Positions 44,069 through 52,175 of a DNA stretch of 64,000 bases are shown here, piece after piece. Made by a program: the position numbers and the translations under genes. Within the stretch, counting starts at the first letter, position 1. Every line of letters begins with the position of its first letter. Origin of the DNA: Maricaulis sp034659015 (lineage in GTDB: Bacteria; Pseudomonadota; Alphaproteobacteria; Caulobacterales; Maricaulaceae); NCBI GenBank assembly GCA_034659015.1, contig JAYEGL010000001.1, positions 248,001 through 312,000 of the forward strand, in the 5' to 3' direction. A model generated the notes under the pieces. That model was not told the origin of the DNA and searched no databases. It saw nothing but the letters and a program-made list of their open reading frames with translations.

Positions 44069-44914
44069 CTAAACGCCCGCCTCCAGCGCCTTTTTCACGC
44101 GCTTCGGCTTTCGGTCGTAAATCTTGTCCGCCTGTTTCAGCGTCTCGCGGGCGAGTTCCTCGCGGCGGGCTTCCACAAGCGCGAGCGCGGCGTCGGCCCC
44201 GACGAGATTGTCCAGACGGGCGGCCAGGCGGGTGAGATCGTGGTGCAGGCCGAGCCCTTCGATCAGCGCTTCCGTCCTGGATTTCTGCCGCCTTACCCCC
44301 TCCGGCCAGACCCGTTTCAGCGCCGAGCCCTGATAGAGCCAGTCCTGGACGCGTTTTCGCAGGTCGTGCAGGTGCTCGCCATCGGGGTGCCGGCGCGCGG
44401 CTTCGAGCCGTGTGACCGTGCGGCGATAGGTGCGGGCCAGTCCGACGGACACGATCGCACCCGGGTCCTCGACCGGGGTCGCGCCGGCCAGCGCCTCGTC
44501 CATCCGGTCGAGCGCCTGCGAGGCCTGTAGCGCGGCCATCCGACGGTCGATGCGGTCGCTGTCCGCCCGGGCCCGCCGGGCGACTTCGGCGAAGGCCCGG
44601 CGCATCTCCGCATCGTCGCAATTGCGGGCCAGGGCGCGGGCGAGCTCTTCCAGGTTGTCGGCATCGCGCGCCTCGGCCAGGACATGGCCGGCACGCCGGG
44701 CCGCCGCATTCATCCGGCGCGCCGCCTCGCGATCGGCCGGGCGCAGCAGACGGGCGATGGACCGCGCCCGCTTGATCGCCTTGCGGGCCTCGTGGGTGGC
44801 GAGAGGAGGCTCGTCATCCATGGCGCCGAGATGGCGGCGGGCACGGGCAATCTCGCGGCGCACCAGCCGCGGCAGATCGGCGGCAGTCTCGTCCTTGCGC
44901 AGTGTCTCGGTCAT
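44069..44914 (-). CDS. CHAD-domain protein
   Basis: Arginine- and histidine-rich helical protein of 281 residues. CHAD (conserved histidine alpha-helical) domains bind inorganic polyphosphate. THEARKAIKRARSIARLLRP opens the first helical repeat and LHDLRKRVQDWLYQGSALKRV the second, each with the conserved His followed by basic residues. No CYTH phosphatase domain is fused. The ATG at 44912-44914 (MTETLRKDE) has GGGAG 5 bases upstream and is preferred to the ATG at 44941. A phosphate-storage or signalling role is inference. Confidence 0.85.
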   Translation of the reverse strand: MTETLRKDETAADLPRLVRREIARARRHLGAMDDEPPLATHEARKAIKRARSIARLLRPADREAARRMNAAARRAGHVLAEARDADNLEELARALARNCDDAEMRRAFAEVARRARADSDRIDRRMAALQASQALDRMDEALAGATPVEDPGAIVSVGLARTYRRTVTRLEAARRHPDGEHLHDLRKRVQDWLYQGSALKRVWPEGVRRQKSRTEALIEGLGLHHDLTRLAARLDNLVGADAALALVEARREELARETLKQADKIYDRKPKRVKKALEAGV

Positions 44915-44992
44915 GTCGCTCCCGGTTGGCCGGTTTTCCACCCTATCAGGTCAACGAAACCGTGCCGGGCAGGGTTCCGGGCCGGGGCCGGA

Positions 44993-45880
44993 TCAGGCGT
45001 TCAGCCGGCGCCCCAGCGCGCGGGCGAAGACCTCGCCCATTTGCGGGCCCTGCTCGGGATAGAGATAGGGCTCGATCAGCTCGATCTCGATCAGGGCCAA
45101 TTGTCCGTCGAGACCCCGCAGCATGTCGACCCGGGCGTAGAGCGGATCGCCCTCGACAAAGTCCAGCACCGAGCGGGCGAGGGCGAGCTCGGCGGCGTCG
45201 GGATTGTGGATCTCCTCATGGCCGCCATAGGAGGACTGCACGCGGTAGTCGCCCTTCGCCGGGATCTTGCGGGCGCAGTGGGAGAATTCGCCGTCGAAGA
45301 AGAGGAAGGCGTATTCGCCCTCCTCGGCCACGGCGGGCAGGAAGGGCTGGATCATGCAGTCGGCCGGCGGAAGGGCATCGGCCGGCGGCAGGGCGGCGCC
45401 CTGCTTCACCCGCGCCTGGCGCCAGGCGCCGGCGCCGAGCACGGGCTTCACCACGATATCCGTGCAGCCCAGCGTTTCGAAGGCTCCGGACACGGTGGCC
45501 GCATCGGCGCGCTCGGCCCACAGGGTCGGGATCATCGGCGCACCGCGCGCCGCAAGGTCCTTCAGATAGGTCTTGCGGCTGTTCCAGCGGATCAGGGAGA
45601 GCGGATTGAAGAGCCGTGTGGCGCTGTCGGTGCGCTCCAGCATCGCCATGAAGGCGTCGGGCTTTTCCATATAGTCCCAGCACGTGCCCACCACGACGGC
45701 GTCATAGGCCGACGGATCGAAGTCCGCATCGTCCCAGATGACAGGCTCCAGCGTCAGACCGGCCGCGGCGCAGGCCGGCTGCAGCGCCGCGATCTCGTGC
45801 TCGTACTCGAACGTGTCGGCACGGGCGTCGGGATTGTCGCGGAACATGCAGGCCGCGGTGAGGAAGGCAATACGGGTCAT
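44993..45880 (-). CDS. ATP-grasp family ligase of unknown substrate
   Basis: 295 residues with the ATP-grasp plan: an N-terminal pre-ATP domain (PVIWDDADFDPSAYDAVVVG), the nucleotide-binding core (DIVVKPVLGAGAWR, MIQPFLPAVAEEGEYAFLFF) and metal-binding GDPLYARVDMLRG ... LIEIELIEPYLY. It resembles the loose group that includes RimK-type ligases and cycloserine-pathway DcsG-like enzymes, but the substrate cannot be told. All core ATP-grasp residues appear present. Solitary; 78 bp upstream of the CHAD gene on the same strand. Confidence 0.82.
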   Translation of the reverse strand: MTRIAFLTAACMFRDNPDARADTFEYEHEIAALQPACAAAGLTLEPVIWDDADFDPSAYDAVVVGTCWDYMEKPDAFMAMLERTDSATRLFNPLSLIRWNSRKTYLKDLAARGAPMIPTLWAERADAATVSGAFETLGCTDIVVKPVLGAGAWRQARVKQGAALPPADALPPADCMIQPFLPAVAEEGEYAFLFFDGEFSHCARKIPAKGDYRVQSSYGGHEEIHNPDAAELALARSVLDFVEGDPLYARVDMLRGLDGQLALIEIELIEPYLYPEQGPQMGEVFARALGRRLNA

Positions 45881-45990
45881 GGCCGGGGCTTTAGCAGAGC
45901 GCGTCCCTGCCGCAAGCCTTGTTATCGCGGTGTGCTGCGGTTAGGTCTCTGGGCGAACCCGCTGTCTTTTAGCCACACGACGGATCTTCC

Positions 45991-46998
45991 ATGTCCCAAG
46001 CCCGTTATGACGTGCTCGCTGTCGGCAATGCCATTGTCGACGTCCTTTCCCCGGCCAGCGACGACTTCCTGTCCGCCGAGGGGATCGCCAAGAATGCGAT
46101 GACACTGATCGACGAGGACCGCGCGCGCTCGCTCTACGAGCGCATGCAGCCGGGCAAGGAAGCCTCGGGCGGGTCGGCCGCCAACACGGTCGCCGGCATC
46201 GCCTCGCTGGGCGGGAATGCGGCCTATATCGGCAAGGTGGCCGACGACCAGCTGGGCGAGATCTTCACCCACGACATCCGCACGATCGGCGTGCATTTCG
46301 ACACGCCGGCGCTGAAGGACGGCCCGGCTACCGCGCGCTGCCTGATCAATGTGACGCCGGACGCGGCCCGTTCGATGAGCACCTTCCTGGGCGCCGCGGC
46401 GCTGGTGACGGAAGACGATGTCGATGCCGGCGCCGATGCGCTCAAGGCCTCGCAGATCGTCTATCTGGAAGGCTATCTCTTCGACCGCGAAGAGGCCAAG
46501 CGTGCCTATGTCGCCGCCGCCGAGATGGCGGCCGCCGCCAACCGGCGCACGGCGCTGACCCTGTCCGACGTGTTCTGCGTCGATCGTCACCGCGCCTCCT
46601 TCCGTCATCTGGTGGCCAACCATATCGACATCCTGCTGGCCAACGAGGCCGAGCTGCTCGCGCTCTACGAGACCGAGGATTTCGACACCGCTCTGGCCGC
46701 CGTGCGCAAGGATGTGGCGATCGCCGCGGTGACGCGCTCGGAAAAGGGCGCCGTGATCGTGGCCGGCGAGGAGACCGTGACCGTTCCGGCCGCGCCAGTC
46801 AGCCAGCTGGTCGACACGACCGGCGCCGGCGACCTGTTCGCTGCCGGTTTCCTGCTCGGCCTGGCGCAGGGCCGGCCGCTCGCGGAAGCGGGAAAAATGG
46901 GTGCGATTTCAGCTGCCGAGATCATTTCGCACTATGGCGCACGGCCCGATTGCAGCCTGAAAGCACTCGCGGAAGAGGCCGGAATCGCCTTCGACTGA
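45991..46998 (+). CDS. PfkB-family carbohydrate/nucleoside kinase (adenosine kinase-like)
   Basis: 335 residues of the ribokinase (PfkB) fold. The N-terminal motif is GGSAANTVAGIASLGGNAAYIGKV; the C-terminal motif with the catalytic Asp is DTTGAGDLFAAGFLLGLAQG. YDVLAVGNAIVDVLSPASDD and FLSAEGIAKNAMTLID match the alphaproteobacterial proteins annotated as adenosine kinase, so adenosine to AMP is the likely reaction; ribokinase-like sugars remain possible. Ends 170 bp before the GGDEF-EAL gene. Confidence 0.88.
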   Translation: MSQARYDVLAVGNAIVDVLSPASDDFLSAEGIAKNAMTLIDEDRARSLYERMQPGKEASGGSAANTVAGIASLGGNAAYIGKVADDQLGEIFTHDIRTIGVHFDTPALKDGPATARCLINVTPDAARSMSTFLGAAALVTEDDVDAGADALKASQIVYLEGYLFDREEAKRAYVAAAEMAAAANRRTALTLSDVFCVDRHRASFRHLVANHIDILLANEAELLALYETEDFDTALAAVRKDVAIAAVTRSEKGAVIVAGEETVTVPAAPVSQLVDTTGAGDLFAAGFLLGLAQGRPLAEAGKMGAISAAEIISHYGARPDCSLKALAEEAGIAFD

Positions 46999-47047
46999 AG
47001 GCCTCCCCGGCATTCGACTAAAAACTTAACGAAAAAACTCCGGCATT

Positions 47048-47062
47048 TTAACCACAATTCAA
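47048..47062 (+). promoter_or_regulatory. CtrA-like binding site before the GGDEF-EAL gene
   Basis: TTAA-(CCACAAT)-TCAA at 47048-47062, one base from the CtrA consensus TTAA-N7-TTAA, 107 bp before the start codon. A further TTAAC half-site lies at 47026-47030. TTAA is rare in this GC-rich sequence. CtrA is the master cell-cycle regulator of alphaproteobacteria and controls many c-di-GMP and motility genes. Confidence 0.5.
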
Positions 47063-47168
47063 GTGCTTGGTGTCAGCCTGACCGTCGAGAATAGGTGAGA
47101 AGACGTCTCGCCTGTGTGTTTGGTGGCGAAGTCGCGGCCCCTTCCGGGGCTCGCGTTCAGGGGTAGAC

Positions 47169-49259
47169 ATGGCACCCATCCGCAAAGCGGTGTCGCGAGT
47201 GATGCGATCGCTGGTGATGAAGTTCACGCTTCTCACCGGCGCGCTGATTTTCGCGACCACACTGATGCTGATGACGCTGGAGAGCATTTCCGCGCAGCGC
47301 GAAACGCGTAACCTGCTGATCGACCGGTCTGTGGCCTCGCTGCAGACCACGGCGAGCCGGCTAGCCAATGCGGTCTCCGACAATAACAGCGATTTCGTCG
47401 ATCTGTATGTCGAGGAACTGATCGCGTCGCTCGGCGCACAGGAAATGTACGTCCTCAACAATCGCCGTGAAGTGCTCGGCGAAGCCTATGACGACGACCG
47501 CGAACAGGGCCGGCTGCGCGCCGCCGACATGGCGGTGATGGCGCTGGGCGCAGGCGATCTGCGCTATTCGGTGCATGACGGCGCGCTGGAAATGGCCGCC
47601 CCGGTCTATACGGCCGAACGCCGCCTGGTCGGCGTCGTCTACGCCAAGCGCCAGCTGGTCGAACTCGTCGCCTCGCGCAATGCCGCGATCCAGCGCCAGA
47701 CGCTGATCGCGCTCTTCGCCCTGGGCATTTTCCTGCCGCTGGCCGCCCTGATCGTCGGCCGGGCCCTCAAACCGGTGCAGACGCTGACCGATGCGGCGCG
47801 CCTGGCCTCGTCGAAAAATCTCGACATGCGGATAAACGTGAAGACCGGCGACGAGCTGGAAGTGCTCGCCAATGCCTTCAACCGCATGTTTGCGCGCCTC
47901 GACGGCAATCTCAAACGCATTCACCGCCTGGCCTATGTCGACCTGGTGACCGAACTGCCCAATCGCGAACGCTTCCGCAAGGAAACCGAGCGCGTGGCGC
48001 GCAAGGCGCTGGAAGAAGGCACGTCCGGTGCCGTGCTCTTCCTCGACCTGGACCGGTTCAAGCGCGTCAACGACTCGCTGGGCATCGGCGAGGGCGACCG
48101 CCTTCTGGAAATGGTCGGCCGGCGCCTGTCGGAAGTCGTGCGCGGCTGCGATCTGGCGATGGGCTTCGACGAGCACGCCATGGTCGCCCGTCTCGGCGGC
48201 GACGAGTTTACCGTGCTGCTGCCGCGCATCGAGGACAGCGCCGATGCGGCGCGCGTCGCCAACAAGCTGGTCGATGCCATCCGCATGCCGTTCGAGATCT
48301 CCGGTCACCACGTCTTCCTGGGCGTGTCGATCGGCGTCGCCGTCTTCCCGCAGGACGGCGCCGACCCGGAGACCCTGATGCGCCATGCCGACCTGGCCAT
48401 GGCCCATGCCAAACGCGCCGGCGGGTCCGCCGCGCAATTCTTCGAACCGACCATGAACCAGTCCGCCTTCGAGCGCCTGGTGCTGGAAAACGAACTGCGC
48501 GACGCCGTTCAGCAGGACCAGCTCGTGGTCTTCTACCAGCCGAAAGTCCTGATGAAGGACGGCACCTGCGCCGGCGCGGAAGCGCTCGTGCGCTGGCAGC
48601 ATCCCACGGCGGGCCTTTTGTCTCCGGGCGCCTTCATCGAGGCGGCCGAGGAATGCGGCCTGATCGGCGAGATCGGCGACTGGGTGCTGCGTGCGGCGTG
48701 CCGCGAGGCTGCGTCCTGGCGCAAGCAGGGCCTGGAAATTCCGGTGGCCGTCAATGTTTCCGCCATGCAGTTCGAACGCGAAGGCTTCGCCCAGTCCGTG
48801 CTCGACGCGCTGGAAGCGGCCGACCTGCCGCCGCACCTGCTGGAGCTGGAACTGACCGAATCCATCGCCATGGAAAACCCGGAACGGGTGATCGAACAGG
48901 TCCAGCCGCTGCGCGAGAAGGGCGTGAACTTCGCCATCGACGATTTCGGCACGGGGCATTCCTCGCTGGCCTATCTCACGCGCATGCCGTTCGACGTGTT
49001 CAAGATCGACCAGTCCTTCGTACGCGACATGGCGACCGATCCGCATGCCCGCATCGTGGTCGAGACGATCCTGGCCATGGCCAAGTCGCTGAAGCTGGAA
49101 ACGGTCGCGGAAGGCGTGGAAACCGCCGAACAGATGAACATGCTGCGCGCCCAGGGCGCGACCCTGGCCCAGGGCTTCCTGTTCGGCCGGCCGATGCCGT
49201 CCACGGACCTGGTGGACTTCGCCACCGACAGCCGCAGCGACCGCGCCGCCAGCGGATAG
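47169..49259 (+). CDS. Membrane GGDEF-EAL protein (c-di-GMP turnover)
   Basis: 696 residues. An N-terminal helix (about 18-36), a periplasmic sensor region and a second helix (about 178-195) lead to a HAMP domain (about 196-250), then GGDEF and EAL. The cyclase motif is intact (VARLGGDEFTVLLP). The phosphodiesterase has EALVRWQHP, NVSAMQFER, ELELTESIAM and FAIDDFGTGHSSL, all needed for hydrolysis. The RxxD of the inhibitory site (RGCD) is followed by about ten extra residues (LAMGFDEHAM) before VARLGGDEF, so the product-inhibition site may be displaced. Net activity cannot be predicted. A CtrA-like site lies upstream. Confidence 0.93.
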   Translation: MAPIRKAVSRVMRSLVMKFTLLTGALIFATTLMLMTLESISAQRETRNLLIDRSVASLQTTASRLANAVSDNNSDFVDLYVEELIASLGAQEMYVLNNRREVLGEAYDDDREQGRLRAADMAVMALGAGDLRYSVHDGALEMAAPVYTAERRLVGVVYAKRQLVELVASRNAAIQRQTLIALFALGIFLPLAALIVGRALKPVQTLTDAARLASSKNLDMRINVKTGDELEVLANAFNRMFARLDGNLKRIHRLAYVDLVTELPNRERFRKETERVARKALEEGTSGAVLFLDLDRFKRVNDSLGIGEGDRLLEMVGRRLSEVVRGCDLAMGFDEHAMVARLGGDEFTVLLPRIEDSADAARVANKLVDAIRMPFEISGHHVFLGVSIGVAVFPQDGADPETLMRHADLAMAHAKRAGGSAAQFFEPTMNQSAFERLVLENELRDAVQQDQLVVFYQPKVLMKDGTCAGAEALVRWQHPTAGLLSPGAFIEAAEECGLIGEIGDWVLRAACREAASWRKQGLEIPVAVNVSAMQFEREGFAQSVLDALEAADLPPHLLELELTESIAMENPERVIEQVQPLREKGVNFAIDDFGTGHSSLAYLTRMPFDVFKIDQSFVRDMATDPHARIVVETILAMAKSLKLETVAEGVETAEQMNMLRAQGATLAQGFLFGRPMPSTDLVDFATDSRSDRAASG

Positions 49260-49277
49260 GCCATCTGGTTTTGAGGG

Positions 49278-49307
49278 CTTGATCCCGCCTCCCGGTCCGG
49301 CCACATG
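49278..49307 (+). promoter_or_regulatory. Possible heat-shock promoter of hslV
   Basis: CTTGAT at 49278-49283 and CCACATG at 49301-49307, about 17 bases apart, resemble a sigma-32 promoter (CTTGAA ... CCCCAT). The match to the -10 element is imperfect; hslV being heat-induced in other bacteria is the main reason to suspect it. Confidence 0.3.
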
Positions 49308-49340
49308 CTTGATGGCCAGATCGCAAGGGAGTTGCCCCGC

Positions 49341-49913
49341 ATGACGCATTCATCCTCGCCCGACTATGCCGATGCCAGCCAGTGGCGCGGCACCACGATC
49401 GTCGCCGTGCGCAAGGGCGGCAAGCTGGTTCTGGCCGGTGACGGCCAGGTCTCGATCGGGCCGACCGTGATGAAGGGCAATGCCCGCAAGGTGCGCCGCC
49501 TGGCCGGCGGAAACGTCGTCGCCGGTTTCGCCGGCGCCACGGCCGATGCCTTCGCCCTCTTCGAACGCCTGGAAGCCAAGCTGGAACAGTATCCCGGCCA
49601 GCTCGCCCGCGCCTGCGTCGAGCTCGCCAAGGACTGGCGCACCGACCGCTATCTCAGACGCCTGGAAGCCATGCTGATCGTCGGCGACAGCGTGGAAACC
49701 TATCTGCTCACCGGTGCCGGCGACGTGCTGGAGCCGGAAGACGGCGTCGTCGCCGTCGGCTCCGGCGGCAATTTCGCCCTGTCCGCCGCGCGCGCCCTTT
49801 ACGAGTACGAGGAAGACCCCGAGCTCATCGCCCGCAAGGCGATGGCCATCGCCGCGCGGATCTGCGTCTACACGAACGAGAATGTGACCGTGGAAGTGCT
49901 CGGCAGCGATTAG
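49341..49913 (+). CDS. hslV: HslV (ClpQ) protease subunit
   Basis: Proteasome-like peptidase of 190 residues that forms the HslUV protease with HslU. The mature N-terminal threonine is in SQWRGTTIVAVRKGGKLVLA; auto-cleavage before the first Thr of TTIVAV would remove about 20 residues. AGDGQVSIGPTVMKGNARKVRRL and LLTGAGDVLEPEDGVVAVGSGG are diagnostic. The ATG at 49341 (MTHSSS) has AAGGGAG upstream; an in-frame start at 49305 lacks one. hslU does not follow directly: a 435 bp gap with repeats and a minus-strand VOC gene lies between. Confidence 0.95.
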   Translation: MTHSSSPDYADASQWRGTTIVAVRKGGKLVLAGDGQVSIGPTVMKGNARKVRRLAGGNVVAGFAGATADAFALFERLEAKLEQYPGQLARACVELAKDWRTDRYLRRLEAMLIVGDSVETYLLTGAGDVLEPEDGVVAVGSGGNFALSAARALYEYEEDPELIARKAMAIAARICVYTNENVTVEVLGSD

Positions 49914-49929
49914 GGCCGCCTCCTCCTTT

Positions 49930-49950
49930 CCTCCCCATTTCATGGGGAGG
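49930..49950 (+). repeat. 9 bp perfect stem-loop repeat after hslV
   Basis: CCTCCCCAT-TTC-ATGGGGAGG, followed by GGGACCCGCGAAGCGGAGGAGGG in outline. This CCTCCCC ... GGGGAGG type of hairpin is a frequent intergenic repeat in alphaproteobacteria. Position 17 bp past the hslV stop suggests it serves as a 3'-end or termination structure. Confidence 0.5.
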
Positions 49951-50157
49951 GGGACCCGCGAAGCGGAGGAGGGGCGCCGCGGCTACGCGGCGGAATGGCG
50001 GAGCCAAGCTGAAGCGCCGGAACGCGAAGGGTTGCTGCTTCACCCCGAACACACTTTCCCCGCCCCTGTGCCGGGGCCTGTCACGGGGTCCGGGGGAAGC
50101 GGGGACATCTCCGGGCCGGCCCCCGGCAGACGCCCGCAATTCGCCAACCTTACCTCT

Positions 50158-50335
50158 TGTCATCCCGGCCGTATGGCCTGCGAAGGCAGGCCGGAGGGCC
50201 GGGACCCATACGCGCCGATTTCTGCCGGAAGCAGGCTCGGTATCCGCGACAGCTGGATGAACTCGGGGATTATGGGTCCCGGACTTGCGCCCGGCCCCGG
50301 GGCCGGGACTGGGCCGGGCATCCATCCGGGATGAC
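50158..50335. repeat. Interspersed palindromic repeat, copy 2 (178 bp)
   Basis: Begins TGTCATCCCGG, ends CCGGGATGAC. The core is nearly identical to copy 3 at 63729: GGGACCCATACGCGCCGAT, TCTGCCGGAAGCAGGCTCG, TATCCGCGACAGCTGGATGA, then ATTATGGGTCCCGGACTTGC. CCGGGACCCATA and TATGGGTCCCGG form a second, inner inverted pair, giving a cruciform-like design. Confidence 0.85.
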
Positions 50336-50348
50336 GGAAAGAGGACGC

Positions 50349-50768
50349 CTACGACGCGAAGATCCGGCTTTCGTCGCGGAAGGTCTTGAATTCCAGGGCG
50401 TTGCCGGCCGGATCGCGGACGAAGAAAGTGCCCTGCTCGCCCGGTTTCCCCTCGAAGCGGACATAGGGCTCGATGACGAAATCCGTGCCGGCGTCGCGGA
50501 ATTTTTCCGCCAGGGCGTCCCAGTCGGACCAGTCCAGCAGAAGGCCGAAATGGCGGACCGGGACGGCGTGACGGTCGACATCGCCGGTCGGCGCGGGCGT
50601 GCATTCGCCCGGGGCGAGATGGGCGACGATCTGGTGGCCGTAAAAGTCGAAATCGACCCAGTGGTCGCTGGAGCGGCCTTCCGCACAGCCCATCAGCTCG
50701 CCATAGAAACGCCGGGCGGCGGCGAGATCGTCGACGGGGAAGGCGAGATGGAAACGGGGCCGGTTCAT
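50349..50768 (-). CDS. VOC-superfamily (glyoxalase/dioxygenase-like) protein
   Basis: Single VOC domain of 139 residues. NRPRFHLAFPVDDLAAARRFY opens the fold with H7; HWVDFDFYGHQIVAHLAP and GTFFVRDPAGNALEFKTF close each beta-alpha-beta-beta-beta module, E of ALEFK being a likely metal ligand. Substrate unknown; such proteins are often annotated as glyoxalase/bleomycin resistance family. The ATG at 50768 (MNRPRFH) has AAGGCAG upstream and is preferred to the ATG at 50798. It interrupts the hslV-hslU pair on the opposite strand. Confidence 0.85.
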   Translation of the reverse strand: MNRPRFHLAFPVDDLAAARRFYGELMGCAEGRSSDHWVDFDFYGHQIVAHLAPGECTPAPTGDVDRHAVPVRHFGLLLDWSDWDALAEKFRDAGTDFVIEPYVRFEGKPGEQGTFFVRDPAGNALEFKTFRDESRIFAS

Positions 50769-50848
50769 GCGCGTTCTGCCTTTCGGGACTGGTTTCATGC
50801 CGTCCCCCTGATTACATCAAGCGGACCGACAAGCAACGCAAAGCCCTC

Positions 50849-52156
50849 ATGACCGATTTTTCCCCCCGCGAAATTGTCTCCGAACTCGACCGTCACATCG
50901 TCGGCCAGTCCGATGCCAAGAAGGCCGTAGCCATCGCCCTGCGCAATCGCTGGCGCCGTCGGCAGCTGGAGGAAACGCTCGCCGAGGAAGTCACGCCGAA
51001 GAATATTCTGATGATCGGCCCGACCGGCGTCGGCAAGACGGAGATTTCCCGCCGCCTGGCCAAGCTGGCCGGGGCGCCCTTCATCAAGGTGGAGGCGACC
51101 AAGTTCACCGAGGTCGGCTATGTCGGCCGCGATGTCGACCAGATCGCCCGCGACCTGGTGGAAGTGGCGATCTCGCTGGTGCGCGAGAAGAAACGCGAGG
51201 AAGTGAAGGCGCGGGCCCATTCCGCCGCCGAGGACCGGGTGCTCGAGGCGCTGGTCGGTCCCGGTGCCAGCGAGAGCACGAAGGACAGCTTCCGCAAGCG
51301 CCTGCGGGCCGGCGAGCTGGACGACAAGGATGTCGAGATCCAGCTGTCGGAGACGTCCTCGCCCATGCAGATGCTGGACATTCCGGGCATGCCTTCCGGT
51401 GGCGCCGGCGTGCTCAATCTTGGCGAACTCTTTGGAAAAGGCTTCCCCAAGAAGACCAAGACCGTGCGCATGAAGGTGAAGGACGCCTACGAGCCGCTGA
51501 TCGAGGAAGAGGCCGACAATCTGCTCGACGACGCCCAGATCACCGCCGAGGCGATCAGGCTGGCCGAGAATGACGGCATCGTCTTCCTGGACGAGATCGA
51601 CAAGATCGCCGCGCGCTCGGATGCCCGCGGCGGCGACGTGTCCCGCGAGGGCGTGCAGCGCGACCTGCTGCCGCTGATCGAGGGCACGACGGTGGCCACC
51701 AAGCACGGCGCCATCAAGACCGACCACATCCTCTTCATCGCCTCGGGTGCCTTCCACGTCTCCAAACCGTCCGACATGCTGCCGGAGCTGCAGGGCCGCC
51801 TGCCCATCCGGGTCGAGCTCTCCGCGCTGACCGAGAATGATTTCATCCGCATCCTCACCGAGCCGGAAGCCAATCTGATCACCCAGTATACCGCGCTGAT
51901 GGCGACCGAGGGTGTGACACTCGATTTCACCGACGACGCCGTGAAATCATTGGCGAAACTGGCCGCGGACGTGAATTCGAGCGTGGAGAATATCGGCGCC
52001 CGGCGGCTGCAGACCGTGATGGAAAAACTGGTGGAGGAGGTCTCCTTCACCGCCTCGGACCGCTCCGGCGAAACGATCTCGATCGACGAGGCCTATGTCG
52101 CCGAACATGTCGGCGAGCTGGCCAAGGATGCCGACCTGTCGAAATTCATTTTGTAG
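50849..52156 (+). CDS. hslU: HslU (ClpY) ATPase subunit
   Basis: AAA+ unfoldase of 435 residues that feeds HslV. Walker A is GPTGVGKT (57-64), Walker B is GIVFLDEIDKIA, the I domain covers about 110-240, and sensor 2 lies near VENIGARRLQTVMEKL, a hallmark of HslU. The C-terminus ending DADLSKFIL inserts into HslV to open it, and is conserved here. Own promoter likely, since it is separated from hslV by 935 bp including a minus-strand gene. Confidence 0.97.
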   Translation: MTDFSPREIVSELDRHIVGQSDAKKAVAIALRNRWRRRQLEETLAEEVTPKNILMIGPTGVGKTEISRRLAKLAGAPFIKVEATKFTEVGYVGRDVDQIARDLVEVAISLVREKKREEVKARAHSAAEDRVLEALVGPGASESTKDSFRKRLRAGELDDKDVEIQLSETSSPMQMLDIPGMPSGGAGVLNLGELFGKGFPKKTKTVRMKVKDAYEPLIEEEADNLLDDAQITAEAIRLAENDGIVFLDEIDKIAARSDARGGDVSREGVQRDLLPLIEGTTVATKHGAIKTDHILFIASGAFHVSKPSDMLPELQGRLPIRVELSALTENDFIRILTEPEANLITQYTALMATEGVTLDFTDDAVKSLAKLAADVNSSVENIGARRLQTVMEKLVEEVSFTASDRSGETISIDEAYVAEHVGELAKDADLSKFIL

Positions 52157-52175
52157 GGGAAGCAGGCGTTCGGCA

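Larger units (their letters stand above)
49914..50348. other. Repeat-filled gap between hslV and the VOC gene
   Basis: A 435 bp convergent gap with no supported gene. It contains a perfect hairpin right after hslV (49930-49950), a REP-like stretch with TTTCCCCGCCCCTGTGCCGG near 50055-50074 and GGGGTCCGGGG near 50085, and the complete copy 2 of the long palindromic repeat (50158-50335). Confidence 0.65.

Noticed and set aside
45677..45690. A second parS-like CACGTG site
   Set aside because: Only the central hexamer matches (AGCACGTGCC); the outer TGTT and AACA arms are missing, and it lies inside a coding region.
49914..50348. A small gene in the hslV/VOC gap
   Set aside because: Open frames run through the palindromic repeat and the hairpins and lack ribosome sites; the same frames would occur in the other repeat copies.
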